From NCBI GenBank assembly GCA_964036315.1, contig OZ038509.1, positions 26,534,022 through 26,598,021 of the forward strand: 64,000 nt of DNA, given 5' to 3'. The DNA is from Acanthosepion esculentum (Eukaryota > Mollusca > Cephalopoda > Sepiida > Sepiidae). Below the pieces are notes generated by a model. The model was not told the origin of the DNA. It made no database searches and was given only the letters and a program-made list of their open reading frames with translations. The position numbers were made by a program, and so were the translations under genes. Positions 1-10,689 of this stretch are shown piece by piece (position 1 is the stretch's first letter; each line of letters opens with the position of its first letter).

Positions 1-424
1 CCAAGTGCTTTCAACCACTTTTATAGCCATTTCAAGGGTGTTTTGTCTCTGGTGTAGTTATTTTTGCCTCATGTTTTGATTGTTATATTAAGATGCTGGA
101 AAAACTTAATAAAAAATCAATTAAATCTTCTTTGTCAACCATCAATGCCAAATTGGTCGAGTTTTGATCATGGCTTGAAGTATCTTATTTTTAAAAATGC
201 AGTCTGATTTTTAAAAATTAAAAAGTTTTTGTTTTTGCTCAAAAAAAAAATGTTAACAAAATAACATTGTTAAAAACAAAAACAATTTTTCATTAATTTA
301 ATTAATTACAACATTGGGCTTAATAGTAACTTTGTAATTTTACTGTCCCCTGTAAGCTAATTGGACACTCCCCGTCACCCCTGTAAACTTGTTTCAGCCA
401 ACCCCTTTCTCAAATATATTATAT
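1..424. other. AT-rich sequence, no gene recognised
   Basis: Homopolymer-rich AT sequence with no open frame resembling a known protein. It lies just beyond the C-terminal end of the decayed gypsy integrase and may include untranslated or LTR-proximal sequence of that element, but I see no LTR boundary. Confidence 0.4.
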
Positions 425-1085
425 ATTATTTGTAGCAATGTCTGCCTGGACATCAGGTATCCCTTCATCTGCAAACCAGGGTTGCAAATTTTAAAAGTTG
501 GTCTGTATGTCTCCTTACCAATCCTCCTCGTGCCTCCATTTCAAAATTCACCACTCTCAACTGCCTAGTTATGGTGTCTTCCATCCACTGTCGATCAGAT
601 CCAAAATTCCATACCAGAACCAGATCGTCAACTTTGAATTCTCAAAGTCATGACTTTAATTCCACATTCCATTTTGTATTTGTAAGTATCAGACTTCATG
701 ATAAGTATCAGACTTCATTAAATAAAAGGCAGTTCTTAATCGCTGCTTGAACATCAGTTCAGCTGGAGGAACCCTATTTGCTGAATGGAGAGTTATTCTA
801 AGAGTAAACAAGAGTCTCTACCTTGATTTCAAATGTTGTCTTCCTGTCTACCTGCATCTTTTTCAGTGCTTCCTTTAATGTGTGCACACTGCACGCTGCC
901 TGCCGATTTGAGGATGCATGATTGGGAGCTGTGAAAATGTCAAATTCTGTTGACTTTCATGAACATTTTAAAGTCTTGGTTGGTAAAACATGGACCATTA
1001 TCACTCACCACCAACACAGGCAGCCCATGTATTGCAAAAATTCCTATTATCTTCTCATTTGTAGCTGCAGCAGTAAATGTTTTCA
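425..1085 (-). pseudogene. Ty3/gypsy integrase core and C-terminus, decayed
   Basis: Minus-strand translation gives, across several frameshifts and stops, the integrase catalytic core and C-terminal region of a gypsy-type retrotransposon. Visible landmarks are a VVSDNGPCFT block (second catalytic Asp), then SSNRQAACSVHTLKEALKK (the SNGxAERxVQTxKxALK block, with the catalytic Glu not preserved), then DDLVLVWNFGSDRQW, typical of the post-core domain. The first catalytic Asp block (HIDYAGP) lies at about 1583-1615, beyond an inserted SINE dimer. The fragment continues the pol remnants at 1908-3300 in the same order and strand, so it is the 3' part of one ancient element. It cannot encode a working enzyme. 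The gypsy class is firm; the clade is not resolved. Confidence 0.85.
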
Positions 1086-1128
1086 TTACACATACCTCCA
1101 ACCATTTTCACAACAATCAAAAACATAT

Positions 1129-1568
1129 ACACTATTTACATTATTCAGACTATTGTCCTCATCTTTGTCGACATATTTATTACAACGTTTCGGCCGTTGT
1201 ATGCTCCGGCCTTCTTCAGGTGGTTGGAATGTCAAACTGAACCCTTTATTTTGCTCACTGGTGTAGACTGTTCTAGTTCCACGGGCCATGTTAAATGGAT
1301 GTCAGTTATCAGTTATCTCCTGTTAATCCCCTCTCCAAGTTCTCCACTGCTTTAACCGGGTACTGAACTGACACTCTTTTGGGTCCTGTCACTGGATCTA
1401 ACTAACGCCTTTATCCACTGTGCCATGTGTCCTTGATTCTAACCACCTGAAGAAAGCTGGAGCCTACAACAGTCAAAACATTGTAATAAGTATGGCGACA
1501 AAAATGAGGACAATAGTCCGAATAATGTAAATAGTGTACATAATACCTCATCTCAGAAATATAGACAG
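1129..1568. mobile_element. Inverted SINE dimer with 14-bp TSD
   Basis: A tRNA-derived SINE in head-to-head inverted arrangement. The minus-strand copy runs tail to head from 1129 to about 1435, with a tRNA-like head near 1400-1435 (GGATAAAGGCGTTAG side). A shorter plus-strand copy runs from about 1440 to 1568. The exact 14-mer AATCAAAAACATAT occurs at 1115-1128 and 1569-1582, a target-site duplication around the whole dimer. The dimer interrupts the gypsy integrase frame between its HIDYAGP block and the VVSDNGP block. Both arms carry CCTGAAGAA-stem-loop-(G/A)AAAC. Confidence 0.85.
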
Positions 1569-1623
1569 AATCAAAAACATATGTCTCAAATATGGACCAG
1601 CATAATCTATGTGGATTGTCTCC

Positions 1624-1902
1624 TGATGTAATGGAATAACCTGTCACCCCCATGAGTAACTACACTATAGGTATCGTTAAGTCAATGGACTACAAAGCCT
1701 AACTGGGATCTGTTGAGTACAACTCAAACTTATGCGAGAACTACCAACCTTCCAATAGTATCTTACTACTGGATTGACTTGCGACAATTGTGCGCATAAC
1801 TGTTACCTTATTTCTTATTGTACTGGTTTTTACAATAAACCTTTACTTATTTTATCCACCGTGTTTGACAAGTATATATTCCTATTAGCACGGAATATTA
1901 CA
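1624..1902. mobile_element. Solo LTR, 279 bp, 5-bp TSD
   Basis: The sequence begins TGATGTAATGG and ends ATATTACA, with flanking 5-bp repeats TCTCC at 1619-1623 and 1903-1907. A second, inverted copy lies at 29526-29814 with its own 5-bp repeats. An AATAAA is present near 1830 on the plus strand. Translating the flanks joins the gypsy SQPWE segment to the HIDYAGP segment, so this LTR landed inside an older gypsy integrase and is not that element's own LTR. No internal region is attached, hence solo LTR. Which superfamily it belongs to is unresolved. Confidence 0.85.
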
Positions 1903-1907
1903 TCTCC

Positions 1908-2460
1908 CAAGGCTGACTCAGATATTCCCAGCAATGAATGGGAGTTTTACTAGGGTTGTTTTGATTGAGCATGCAGGTCCCACAAGCCCTGCAGATCCTC
2001 TCAATGTCCATGTCTAAATTTGACCACCATATATCATTTCAAGCAAGGGCCTTCATGTGCACAACCACCATGTGTGTGTGTCTGGTAGAGCTGCTGCAGC
2101 ACCTTCAATCTTAATTCAGGCAGGATGACAACCCTGCTTCCGCATCGCATTGCACCCTCCTCACAAATCAACTCCTTTCGTTTGTTGAAATAGGAATTCA
2201 ATATTTCAATCAAAGTGTAACTACTCCAGCCCTTCATTGTATACTCGTAAACCAGGCTCAAAATGGGGTCCCACCTCGTTTCTGATCTCGCTGCTGACAC
2301 AGTCACCAGGGCATCAAACAGTTCATCAGGTGTACTCAATTTGTAGATGGAGAAAAATCCTGTTCTTGTGCACTTAGTGAGACGGTCCATGTTTCCATTA
2401 AGAGATCCAGCACGGTACTTCAACCTATAGTTGTCTGCTGCTAAGAAGATTACCCACTGT
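1908..2460 (-). pseudogene. Ty3/gypsy integrase zinc-binding region and RNase H tail, decayed
   Basis: Minus-strand frame 2423-2034 carries the segment after RNase H (YRAGSLNGNMDRLTK, equivalent to the usual YRPGKxNxNADxLSR) and runs to the start of the integrase zinc-binding domain (LRLKVLQQLYQTHTHGG). After a frameshift, IERICRACGTCMLNQN supplies the CxxC half of the HHCC zinc finger, followed by IHCWEYLSQPWE next to the inserted LTR. The frame is broken at about 2460 and 2034, so this is a pseudogene. The order RT, RNase H, integrase is the gypsy order. Confidence 0.85.
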
Positions 2461-2990
2461 TATACCCTGACAGCATCAAGAGAGGGAATGGGTTTGCATT
2501 CTGTGAATAGTTCCAACGGCTTGTGGTCAGTGAATATTGTGAAGCAATTCCCATACAAATATTGGTGTAGCTTTTTCATGACAAAAACCAGAGCCAACCC
2601 TTCCTTTTCAATATGAGCATAATTTTGTTCAACATCAGAAAGTGTTTGTGAAATGTAGTCTATCAGCTTCTGACTCCCATCTTCCATTGCATGAGCCATT
2701 ACAGCTCCAAGTCCATAGGGAGAAGCGTCTGCTTGTACCAGAATGGGACTGGACAGGTCGAAATGAGTTAGGAGTGCAGAACACGGCACTCTGACTGGCA
2801 CCCCCATCTCCAAGCAGTGCCCTTCCTCATTAAACTCATCAAGTAAGCTTGAAAAATTTGGTAAATGACTGTGATAGTACTTCACTGCCCCAAAATAAGC
2901 TTTCAACTCTGTGACATTCTTGGGTGTGAGATCCCCTATCACAACAGCCACCATCTCTGGAAGAGTGCTGTGCCTTCCTTGTTGATTTTG
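2460..2990 (-). pseudogene. Ty3/gypsy RT connection and RNase H, decayed
   Basis: A 164-residue open frame on the minus strand contains the RT connection region (LTPKNVTELKAYFGAVKYY) and RNase H. The RNase H part shows VQADASPYGLGAV (first Asp), HIEKEGLALVFVMKK (Glu) and FTIFTDHKPLELF (second Asp). The catalytic trio is visible, but the region is frame-shifted relative to the RT fragment upstream and to the following domain, so no functional polyprotein remains. There is a close family resemblance to the gypsy RNase H block that follows RT. Confidence 0.9.
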
Positions 2991-3003
2991 AAACCGAGAT
3001 ATG

Positions 3004-3300
3004 TTACTTCCAGGAGAAGGAATTGCACTTACTCTTCAATTTTAGTGCTGCTTTATCCAGTGCAGCAAATGCACTTTGTGGGTTCTTTAGATGACTAGCA
3101 TCATCACCTGAAAGCAGGATATCATCCATGCGTACCTTACAGACGGGAATATCCTTCGTCCTTTTATCTATCTCTTGTTGAAAAATTCTGGTTGCACCGT
3201 CCAACCCAAATTGTAATCTGGTGGGCTGATATAATCTCTGATATATGTTTACCGTCAACAATTCCTGTTTCCTCATCCAGCTGTAATTACTGATAGACAT
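3004..3300 (-). pseudogene. Ty3/gypsy reverse transcriptase palm fragment
   Basis: Minus-strand frame with PTRLQFGLDGATRIFQQEID (the usual LPFGxxxAPxxFQ block) followed by VRMDDILLSG, the catalytic YxDD box with Arg-Met in place of the usual Tyr-x. HLKNPQSAFAALDKAALKLK then matches the segment after the active site. The fingers domain, protease and gag are not visible beyond 3300, so the element is 5'-truncated. It continues into the RNase H remnant at 2990. Confidence 0.85.
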
Positions 3301-4699
3301 GGCTTAAGTCTGGCTAGCTAAACTTCTGGCCACCTCTTAGTGATTGCCTCTTAGGTTTTCCTGCGTGAGTTCAAATCTCATCCTCATCCCCAAATGTTGT
3401 GTACTATTCAAACATGCTAAAACTGATAAGACGACAAAAGACAGAATTTACTTAAGAGAGCATAAATGAGCATCTGTCCAACAGGGTGGCCGTTCATCAC
3501 TTTCTGTTTATTATTAGGTACCATGAAAAGATGCCCGCTAGGGGTGAAGGACAGTAGCTCAACATATTGGGTCACTCAAAACAAGCGAACACAACCCTAC
3601 ATGTCGGTTCAATATATAACAGCAGCCATATCTATTTCACGTGGGCTAATTTCTCTTTTTCTCTGGCAACAATCTCTGAGTAACAGGAAAAGCATATAAA
3701 CAAAAATGTGCAGCCATTTGAAGACGTTTTTATAACTCCTTCTTTAGTTAAACTGAATATATTTTTTAATAAATATATTATTCTAAATGGAAAAACAATT
3801 TAGATTTTAAATTTGATCTTCTTGCCATCAGCAAAGTGACAGGTTTAATTGTTAAGAATGACTTTAATTTGAAACTGACACATTAGATTTGGCGATTTGT
3901 CTCCTGGAAGTCAAATGAGATCGCGACGAGATCAAGTTAACTGCCCGGTTAATTGTACTCAATTAATGTAGACACAGTAATGAGAAGTTTATCTCTTTTG
4001 CTCATAATGCTATCAAGGTTAAAGTTCAGTAATTCATTGACTTTATTTCATTATCAGCCACTCACTGTCTTACAGTTTGTTTTCATTTTCTTTTTTTTGT
4101 CAGCCATTTTGTTCTGCCATTTTAACTATTTTTGGTTTCGCAATTCTTTTTCGTTTTTTCTTCTTTCAAAAGCAAAATGAACAGACTGAAGCTTAGAAAA
4201 AAAATGTAATTGTCAGAATTCAATGTACCTCTGAGGTTGTTTTCTTTCTTTAATGTTTGTCTGTGGATTTAATTTTTCTTACAGAACTGCTGACTTGTGT
4301 CATTCTTGAAGAATGACTGATAATCATAAAAATATCTTGATTTTGACTTAAACTTTGTTATTTACTGACTCACAAATATTATTAACGGGGATGATGAAAA
4401 GAATTTGTTCTCAGAGATTTTTTATCACTTACATCTATTTTCAGAAATTTTGGCATTATTCAATGAACTATTCTGATGAGCATCTACATCTTAAGTTGCT
4501 TCTTTCAGAATCTTTAAGCCAATGGAATCTCTAACCATCCTTGAGTGAAACTAATATCTCGGAATCTTTTAGTTACTTTGAATCCTCCTTTAAAACATTA
4601 AAATATCTTTGGGCAAGTAACAAAGATTACCAAATGCAAGATACAACAGGCAGACGTGAAAATCTATTTATTGAAAAAACCTAAATATAAAGTCTTATA
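3301..4699. other. Non-coding, no recognised gene
   Basis: AT-rich sequence with no protein similarity that I can recognise. A possible tRNA B-box-like string (GAGTTCAAATCTC, about 3368-3380) hints at a worn SINE, but no convincing A box or fold accompanies it. Short open frames such as 3466-3699 look random. Confidence 0.4.
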
Positions 4700-5225
4700 T
4701 TACCAAGAATTCATCTGAAAGTCTTTGAAAAAGACAACAATGAAAATGAGGATAGTCCAAAACATTCATTGAATATTAACAAAAATTCATCTGAAAGTCT
4801 TTGATAAAAACAACAATGAAGATGAGGATAGTCCAAAACATTCATTGAATATTAACAACAATTCATCTGAAAGACTTTGATAAAAACAACAATGAAGATG
4901 AGGATAGCCCAAAACATTCATTGAATATTAACAACAATTCATTTGAAAGTCTCTGACAAAAACAACAATGAAGATGAGGATAGTCCAAAACATTCATTGA
5001 ATATTAACAACAATTCATCTGAAAGTCTCTGACAAAAACAACAATGAAGATGAGGATAGCCCAAAACATTCATTGAATATTAACAACAATTCATCTGAAA
5101 GTCTCTGACAAAAACAACAATGAAGATGAGGATAGTCCAAAACATTCATTGAATATTAATAAAAATCATATGAAAGTCTCTGATAAAATCAACAATGAAA
5201 ATTAGGATTGCTTAAGAATTAGTTG
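4700..5225. repeat. 76-bp tandem repeat, about 7 units
   Basis: Head-to-tail copies of a unit containing ATTCATCTGAAAGTCT, AACAACAATGAAGATGAGG and TCCAAAACATTCATTGAATA. It is the same unit as the 3.5-kb array in coronin intron 1 (about 55680-59167). End units are more diverged than internal ones, as expected for unequal exchange. The unit length is not a multiple of three and each unit contains stops, so it is not coding. Confidence 0.9.
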
Positions 5226-5639
5226 AATATTAACAAATTGTCATTATGACAAAAAAAATGTAACTTGATTTTGGAATATGGAGGCTGTTTGAATCTGGAA
5301 TTAAATCACGAGTGTTTGAAAATGGATGCTGTTTACATCCGTGTTCAGTTGTCATGAAGACAGTTGTCTAGGATTTCAATATGAGAAGACTGCCATAGAA
5401 ATAGCATCTTGTTTATGAGAAATACTGTTAAGTCTGTGTTTCAAAGTATTTTTAAGTTTTCTCCATCATATTTAAAGGTCTATTCAACGTAAATTTGTCT
5501 TGATTAATAACTGTATGCTGTTTAGTGTTACACTTTTCTTTTCCAATAAAAGTCTACAGTTGATTTTCAGTAATTGATATTTTTAGAAATTTTAATGCTA
5601 TCCTGTTTTGTTAATAATAATAATAATAATAATCTTATA

Positions 5640-6480
5640 GCTTACATAGACTTCTCTCCATACAATCTCAGCAATTACATTTTTTTCTCTCTCTTATTAC
5701 ATGGCATTTCAACTGTTTGAATCTTCTGATACAAAAAAAACTTGATGTCTCTTGAAGTCTCTCGGTGAGACTTGTGGTCAACTGATACTGCACAAAGCAA
5801 AACACAATAATAATAATAATAATAATAACAATCATCTGTTCTATGACCATTAAAATTTTCTGTGTTTGTAGAAAATGTAACAATAAAATAATTGTGGCTT
5901 TTGAAAGGATATCAAAAAGAGTGAACAAATGTGGAACAAGCTCCTGGTCGCTCTAAAAAATATATGAATTACAAGAAATCGTACTCTTGGGTATATCTCA
6001 CATCTTGCATAGATTTCTCTCCATTTAATGACTCGTCCTGGGTATGATGATAAACTACATCCAGCAGTAAGATTCAGAGATTTGAGTAGCGTGAAACCAC
6101 CTTTTAATTACTGTTATCCCCAAATCCACCCTGACCCTGGGTGGTAGCACCTGTTAGGGTCCTTGCTATGGGCAAATAGTGAACTCCCAAACAAAAAACT
6201 ATGAAAGTATAAAAATATATTTTTACAGTAAAATTACCAGCAATTCATTTTTATATATAAAAAAAATTACCAAAAATACATATTTATAGTAAAATAACCA
6301 ACGATACATTTTATCTGGAGTTGTAGGCATACAATTGCATTCAAAATATATTTAGTTGAAGCTATAAAATTGTGTTCAAAATATATTTAGTTGAAGCCAT
6401 AAAATTGTGTTCAAAATATTTAGATTTCGGCATTAAATAACCCATGGAGGTGTTGATATGCTTATAAACAAAATCAACCA
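5640..6480 (+). mobile_element. Family R retroposon, copy 1
   Basis: Interspersed repeat with a recurring 5' block (ATACAAAAAAAACTTGATGT, GGTGAGACTTG), a middle block (ATAAACTACATCCAGCAG, then CACCTGTTAGGGTCC at about 6148, then ACTATGAAAGTATAAAAAT), a short internal minisatellite of TTACCA(G/A)CAATACATTTT-type units, and a 3' tail (CATTAAATAACCCATGGAGG then TTGATATG). The same order recurs at 6490-7290 and 30100-31760. The tail alone is found elsewhere. I see no coding capacity and no tRNA head, so it is probably a non-autonomous LINE derivative. Confidence 0.7.
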
Positions 6481-6489
6481 ATCATGTAG

Positions 6490-7290
6490 TGACCACAATT
6501 ACATATCTTTTTCCTCTCAGATTGGATCACACCTCATCTGTTTGCATTTTCTAATACAAAAAAAATTTGTTATCTCTTGAAATCTCTGGGTGAGACTTGG
6601 TGGGGAGGTAACCCATACTACAGAAAGCAACAAGAACAAAAAAAAATAAAGAAAGTTGTTATTCTTGTCATATATTGTTTGATCTACATTATCCCCTTCC
6701 TGTCCTAGGTATGACGATAAACTACGTCCAGCAGCAAGGCCTCTGATCAGGAGGTTTTGAGGAGTGTGGAACCACCTCTTAATTGCTGGTGTTCCCAGGT
6801 CCACCCTGACCAGGGGTGGTAGTACCTGTTAGGGTCCCAGCTATGGCCAAATAGTTAACCCCCAAACTAGTGTTATAACACTATGAAAGTGTAAAAATAG
6901 ATTTTATTACCAGAAATACTTTTTTGTTTTTAAATTATCACCAGCAATACATTTTTTAAGAAAAAAATATTACCAAAAATAGATTTTTGAAGGAAAAAAA
7001 TATTACCAGTAACAAAAATTTTGTTGGCATTAAATAACCAATTGAGGTTGATATGCTGTAAAACAAACCAAACCAAACTATCGCTATGAATCTATTTCAA
7101 AATTTTGTTGGTATTAAATGACCCACTGAGGTTGATATGGCATAAAACAAAACAATAAACCAACCAGAAATAGATTTTGTAAAAAAAATATTACTAACAA
7201 TGAAAATTTTGTCAGTATTAAATAACCCATTGAGGTTGATATGCCATAAAACAAAATAAACCAAATAAACCAAACCAAACATTATCCCCT
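6490..7290 (+). mobile_element. Family R retroposon, copy 2
   Basis: Direct repeat of the preceding element in the same order: the ATACAAAAAAAATTTGTTAT block, GGTGAGACTTGG, ATAAACTACGTCCAGCAGCA, CACCTGTTAGGGTCC, ACTATGAAAGTGTAAAAAT, internal TTACCAG units, and then the 3' tail (TTAAATAACC, TTGAGGTTGATATG) repeated three times between about 7030 and 7270. The triplicated tail with AAACAAACCAAACC spacers suggests slippage or repeated priming at the 3' end. Confidence 0.7.
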
Positions 7291-7529
7291 TCCTGGTCTT
7301 GATTACAAATGATCTCAAGCAGTTTTATACAGAAATTAGCTTTTTCTCTTATTTATTTATTTTTTATGCATAAACAAATTTTTCCTTGGTTAAAAGTAGT
7401 TTACCATCCTAATGTTGGTAATGGATTATGCATAATTTATGTCAGAATTTCTTAAATGAAAAACTATGCTTTACTATTTGGACCAGCATATTCGTCTTGG
7501 TTGCTAAGCACACATTATTTGAGTAACTT

Positions 7530-7800
7530 CACCTTTTCAAATGCCTGTCTTTATACTTGTTGGACCAAATCCTTTATTCAATCCACAAGGGTAGACTGTT
7601 CTCATTCTGATTTATATGTTTAGGGAATATTTCCTATCAACCAGTCTTATTTACCTTTGTGTCACTTGTCCATTTCATTTCACTGAAACTGGCTATGTGA
7701 CTTTCTTCAGCACTACCAGAAATAGGGATTGAACTCGCAACTGACAAGGAACTAGATATATTTTAACCAACACTTTAATCCACTAGGCCATGTGTCTCTT
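7530..7800 (-). mobile_element. Diverged tRNA-derived SINE (host of a nested insertion)
   Basis: Read on the minus strand, the tRNA-like head shows TGGCCTAGTGGATTAAAG (A box) at about 7770-7790 and GAGTTCAATCCC (B box) near 7722-7733. The body contains GAACAGTCTACCC and GAATAAAGGATTTGG, degenerate forms of the body of the main SINE here. It is older and more diverged than the copy inserted beside it at 7815. Confidence 0.7.
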
Positions 7801-7814
7801 AGAATAAGAATTCA

Positions 7815-8115
7815 CTATTTACATTATTCGGACTATTGTCCTCATCTTTGTCGCCATATTTATTACAATGTTTTGGCCATTGTATGCTCCAACTTTCTTC
7901 AGGTGGTTGGAATGTCGAACTGCACATAGCACGTGGAATTAGAACAGTCTACCCCAGTGAGCGAAATAAAGGGTTCAGTTCGACATTCCAACCACCTGAA
8001 GAAGGCCGAAGCATACAACGGCCAAAACGTTGTAATAAATATGGCGACAAAGATGAGGACAATAGTCCGAATAATGTAAATAGTATACATAATACCTCAT
8101 CTCAGAAATATAGAC
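7815..8115. mobile_element. Inverted SINE dimer with 14-bp TSD
   Basis: Two SINE copies in inverted orientation share one exact 14-bp duplication, AGAATAAGAATTCA, at 7801-7814 and 8116-8129. The left arm (-) runs to about 7921. The right arm (+) runs on with GAACAGTCTACCCCAGTGAG, the ATTCCAACCACCTGAAGAAG block, the stem-loop and the GATGAGGACAATAGTCCG tail to 8115. It sits inside an older diverged SINE, which resumes at 8116. Confidence 0.85.
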
Positions 8116-8240
8116 AGAATAAGAATTCAGTTCAATATTCTAAAAATGTTAGTATGGCGACAGACACCTGATGAAGACCTACGGATACAATGGCTGAAAC
8201 GTTGTGAGCATACTGGTAGATAAAAGTGAATATAATAAAA
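8116..8240 (+). mobile_element. Continuation of the diverged SINE with a CTGATGA...GAAAC core
   Basis: Sequence after the nested dimer. It contains CTGATGA at 8168-8174, a stem-loop (AGACC paired to GGCT with one bulged A), and GAAACGTTG from 8196. The left-hand part of the same older element is on the opposite strand at 7530-7800, so the older element was itself an inverted pair. Confidence 0.6.
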
Positions 8241-8501
8241 TAAATTAAACATTTCTTAATTTTGGGGAGACCTTTTTTCTTAACATTCTATTGATGTTTG
8301 AATCATATAAACCATATGTGTTTGTTTTTTTTAATATACATCATTTTTAACTGTATTATTTTTTGCTATTTTAAAATCCAACATCAACTAGTTGCTTCCC
8401 GCCACCCCCAATAAAAATACCCAACTATTAGTAGTTTGTGTAACACATTGTTCTGTGTTGAAGGAGGCAAAAGAGGAGGGCAGTGATGAAGAAAAACCTT
8501 A

Positions 8502-8543
8502 CTGCTGCTGCTGCTGCCGCCGCCGTCGTCGTCGTCGTCGTCA
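8502..8543. repeat. (CTG)n/(CCG)n/(GTC)n triplet repeat
   Basis: Interrupted trinucleotide tract of CTG, then CCG, then TCG units. It opens a low-complexity reading frame on the minus strand (poly-Val, poly-Thr, poly-Ala) with no other coding features, so I treat it as a microsatellite. Confidence 0.9.
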
Positions 8544-9050
8544 ACGGTACTGCTACTACAACTACTAGCACTCTACCGGCTGCTGCTAACTCAGTGGCAC
8601 TTAAGCAAGAAGAAAAATAAATAGCTTCTTTCTGTACGTCTCCATTCATCTTGTAGTAGCACTTTTTCTGTAGTAGATATCTACCCCAACAGACTGCCTT
8701 ACCTTCTACCCTACTACCGAAAAGCAACTGACTGACTGACTGTCTGTTTCAGCTATGCTTAATTAGAGAGAAAATTTGGTGTCATTAAAATTTTTACGCA
8801 GAAAAAGGATCTCTGGAATAGGGACCCGGACCCACCTACATGCCCTGTAGCTGCTGGGAACTACCGCCGGAATTTTCGTGTTGGTGGAGTACACAGTCCA
8901 ATGGAGGGTCTACCGGCCACAACAACCACCAAAAACAGATGGGGGCTCGTTACGGTTAGATATATTTACATATTTTACTTATAAAAACACATCCACTCTC
9001 CCACCGGGTTGGATGACACTCGTTATGTGACAATAAATTCTGAAAATCGA

Positions 9051-9053
<3 letters not shown>

Positions 9054-9109
<56 letters not shown>
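9054..9109. repeat. (GT)n microsatellite
   Basis: About 27 GT dinucleotides, directly followed by the GC-rich string GGCGCGGCGCGGCGCC, which stands out in an AT-rich neighbourhood. Confidence 0.98.
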
Positions 9110-9110
<1 letters not shown>

Positions 9111-9659
9111 CGCGGCGCGGCGCCATCACTTTGTAAGTGATTTATTTACTTACCTTTTTTAGTGACGATAAAGAAAATATTATTTATTAATAAATGTTAA
9201 TTTCCATTCTAGTGTCGAGTTAAGGTCAGAATTTTATTGTCCAGTTATTTTATTTTTGTTTTTTTAATTACAGTCTCTTTTTTCTTTTTTTAATGATTTC
9301 AATCGCACGACCTTTTTTGTCACACGTTTTTTCATGTAAAATATTTCTAATGGACTTATGTAATTATTACGCGTCGCTTCTTCTTTCTCTCTAAGACTCG
9401 AAACCGAACCGTTTTTATGAGTTGAAGAGAACTCAGGAATCTCTGTGACAATCTGAAGAAATGTTCTTTACACATCACATGATTTCTTTCTTCCGTTTTC
9501 AATCCAAAGGGATCCTCCCATTGATCTGTTCGACACAATTAAATTAAAAATTATCTATACATGGAAAAAGTAATTGTCTTCAGCTGACAATCGTATGCTT
9601 GTCTAGATTTCGATTCACCAAAAATGATTTTTTTTAAATAAATCTTTATAATATCAGGC

Positions 9660-9765
9660 TTTAAAATTAGTTTGGCAAAAGGAGACAAGCGTGGTGGAAC
9701 ACCTTGTGAGGATCGAACCTACTATACAGTAGTAATGGTCTATTGAATTAGCTCACGAACCATGG
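9660..9765 (-). mobile_element. tRNA-like SINE head, degenerate
   Basis: On the minus strand a region with GTGAGCTAATTC (weak A box) is followed by GTAGGTTCGATCCTC (good B box), then ACACCTTG. It resembles the pol III promoter part of a tRNA-derived SINE rather than a functional tRNA, because the acceptor stem does not close. Confidence 0.5.
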
Positions 9766-10689
9766 TCTTACAACTAGATGCCCATCTTCTGTGTTTTCCG
9801 ATGTTGAAAATTTTTCGTTTTTTATTTTTTAAATGTCTTCCTCGTTCTCTTTGTTTTAATTTCTCTCAAATTATAGGATCGGGTGTGAATGTGTTTAGTT
9901 TTATGGTTGATTTAAGTGCAGATTTTCGGTTTAAAATTCTCAACTTCAGCTACTTCAGGTTGTTATTTTTGGCTAATGTCAATTTCAACGCTCAACAAGT
10001 ATTTTTTTCTATAACTTCACACTGACTCTTCTTAAAAAAAAATATAGCTGCTTCTTTTCTTTCTTTTTTTTTAACTATTATTATTCCTTAGCACGTACGT
10101 TACGCCTTGACAATACACCATAAATAATGGTCTATTCCGTTTCGATAGAGAGAAAAGACGGAAAAGACATATCAGAGACGCTGTCTGGTTTCAGTGAAAG
10201 AAAAAACAGAAGAAAGAAACAAACAAACAACAAACTCGTGTTTAACGTCTGCTTCATTAAATTACCAAAAAAATGATCATTTTTTAATATCTTTTCACTT
10301 GCACCTTCTCACTTCTTTAAATAATGACCAGCGTTCATATTTATGACTGTTATTAAAATGTTTTTTTTAATGTTTTTACATTCAAAAAAATAATATTGTA
10401 ATAAGGGGCGGGGGCACTGTCATTTTATAGACGTTGAACTAGCAGAGAGACTTCAATCGTTAATTTAAGAATTACGATTCATCAGAAAACCGTGACATTT
10501 TCACAGGTATTTTTCTGTTGTATACCCATTTCCTTCCGGGTACCAACAAGAAACCTTAGGTCAGAAATGTCTTCATGATAGCTTCCACTAAACATTTTTT
10601 TTGTAAAAAAAAAAAAAAATTAACCTCACACACATTTTACATAGATAAAGCTCTTCGTAATGTGTGAGCTGTATTTGTGAGTACAATTT

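Noticed and set aside
2034..3300. Intact gypsy pol gene
   Set aside because: Frameshifts separate RT, RNase H and integrase, and two later insertions disrupt the integrase.
3355..3400. tRNA gene
   Set aside because: Only a B-box-like string is visible; no cloverleaf can be drawn.
8428..8727. Ala/Thr/Val-rich protein on the minus strand
   Set aside because: Generated by a trinucleotide repeat; the remainder has no recognisable domain.
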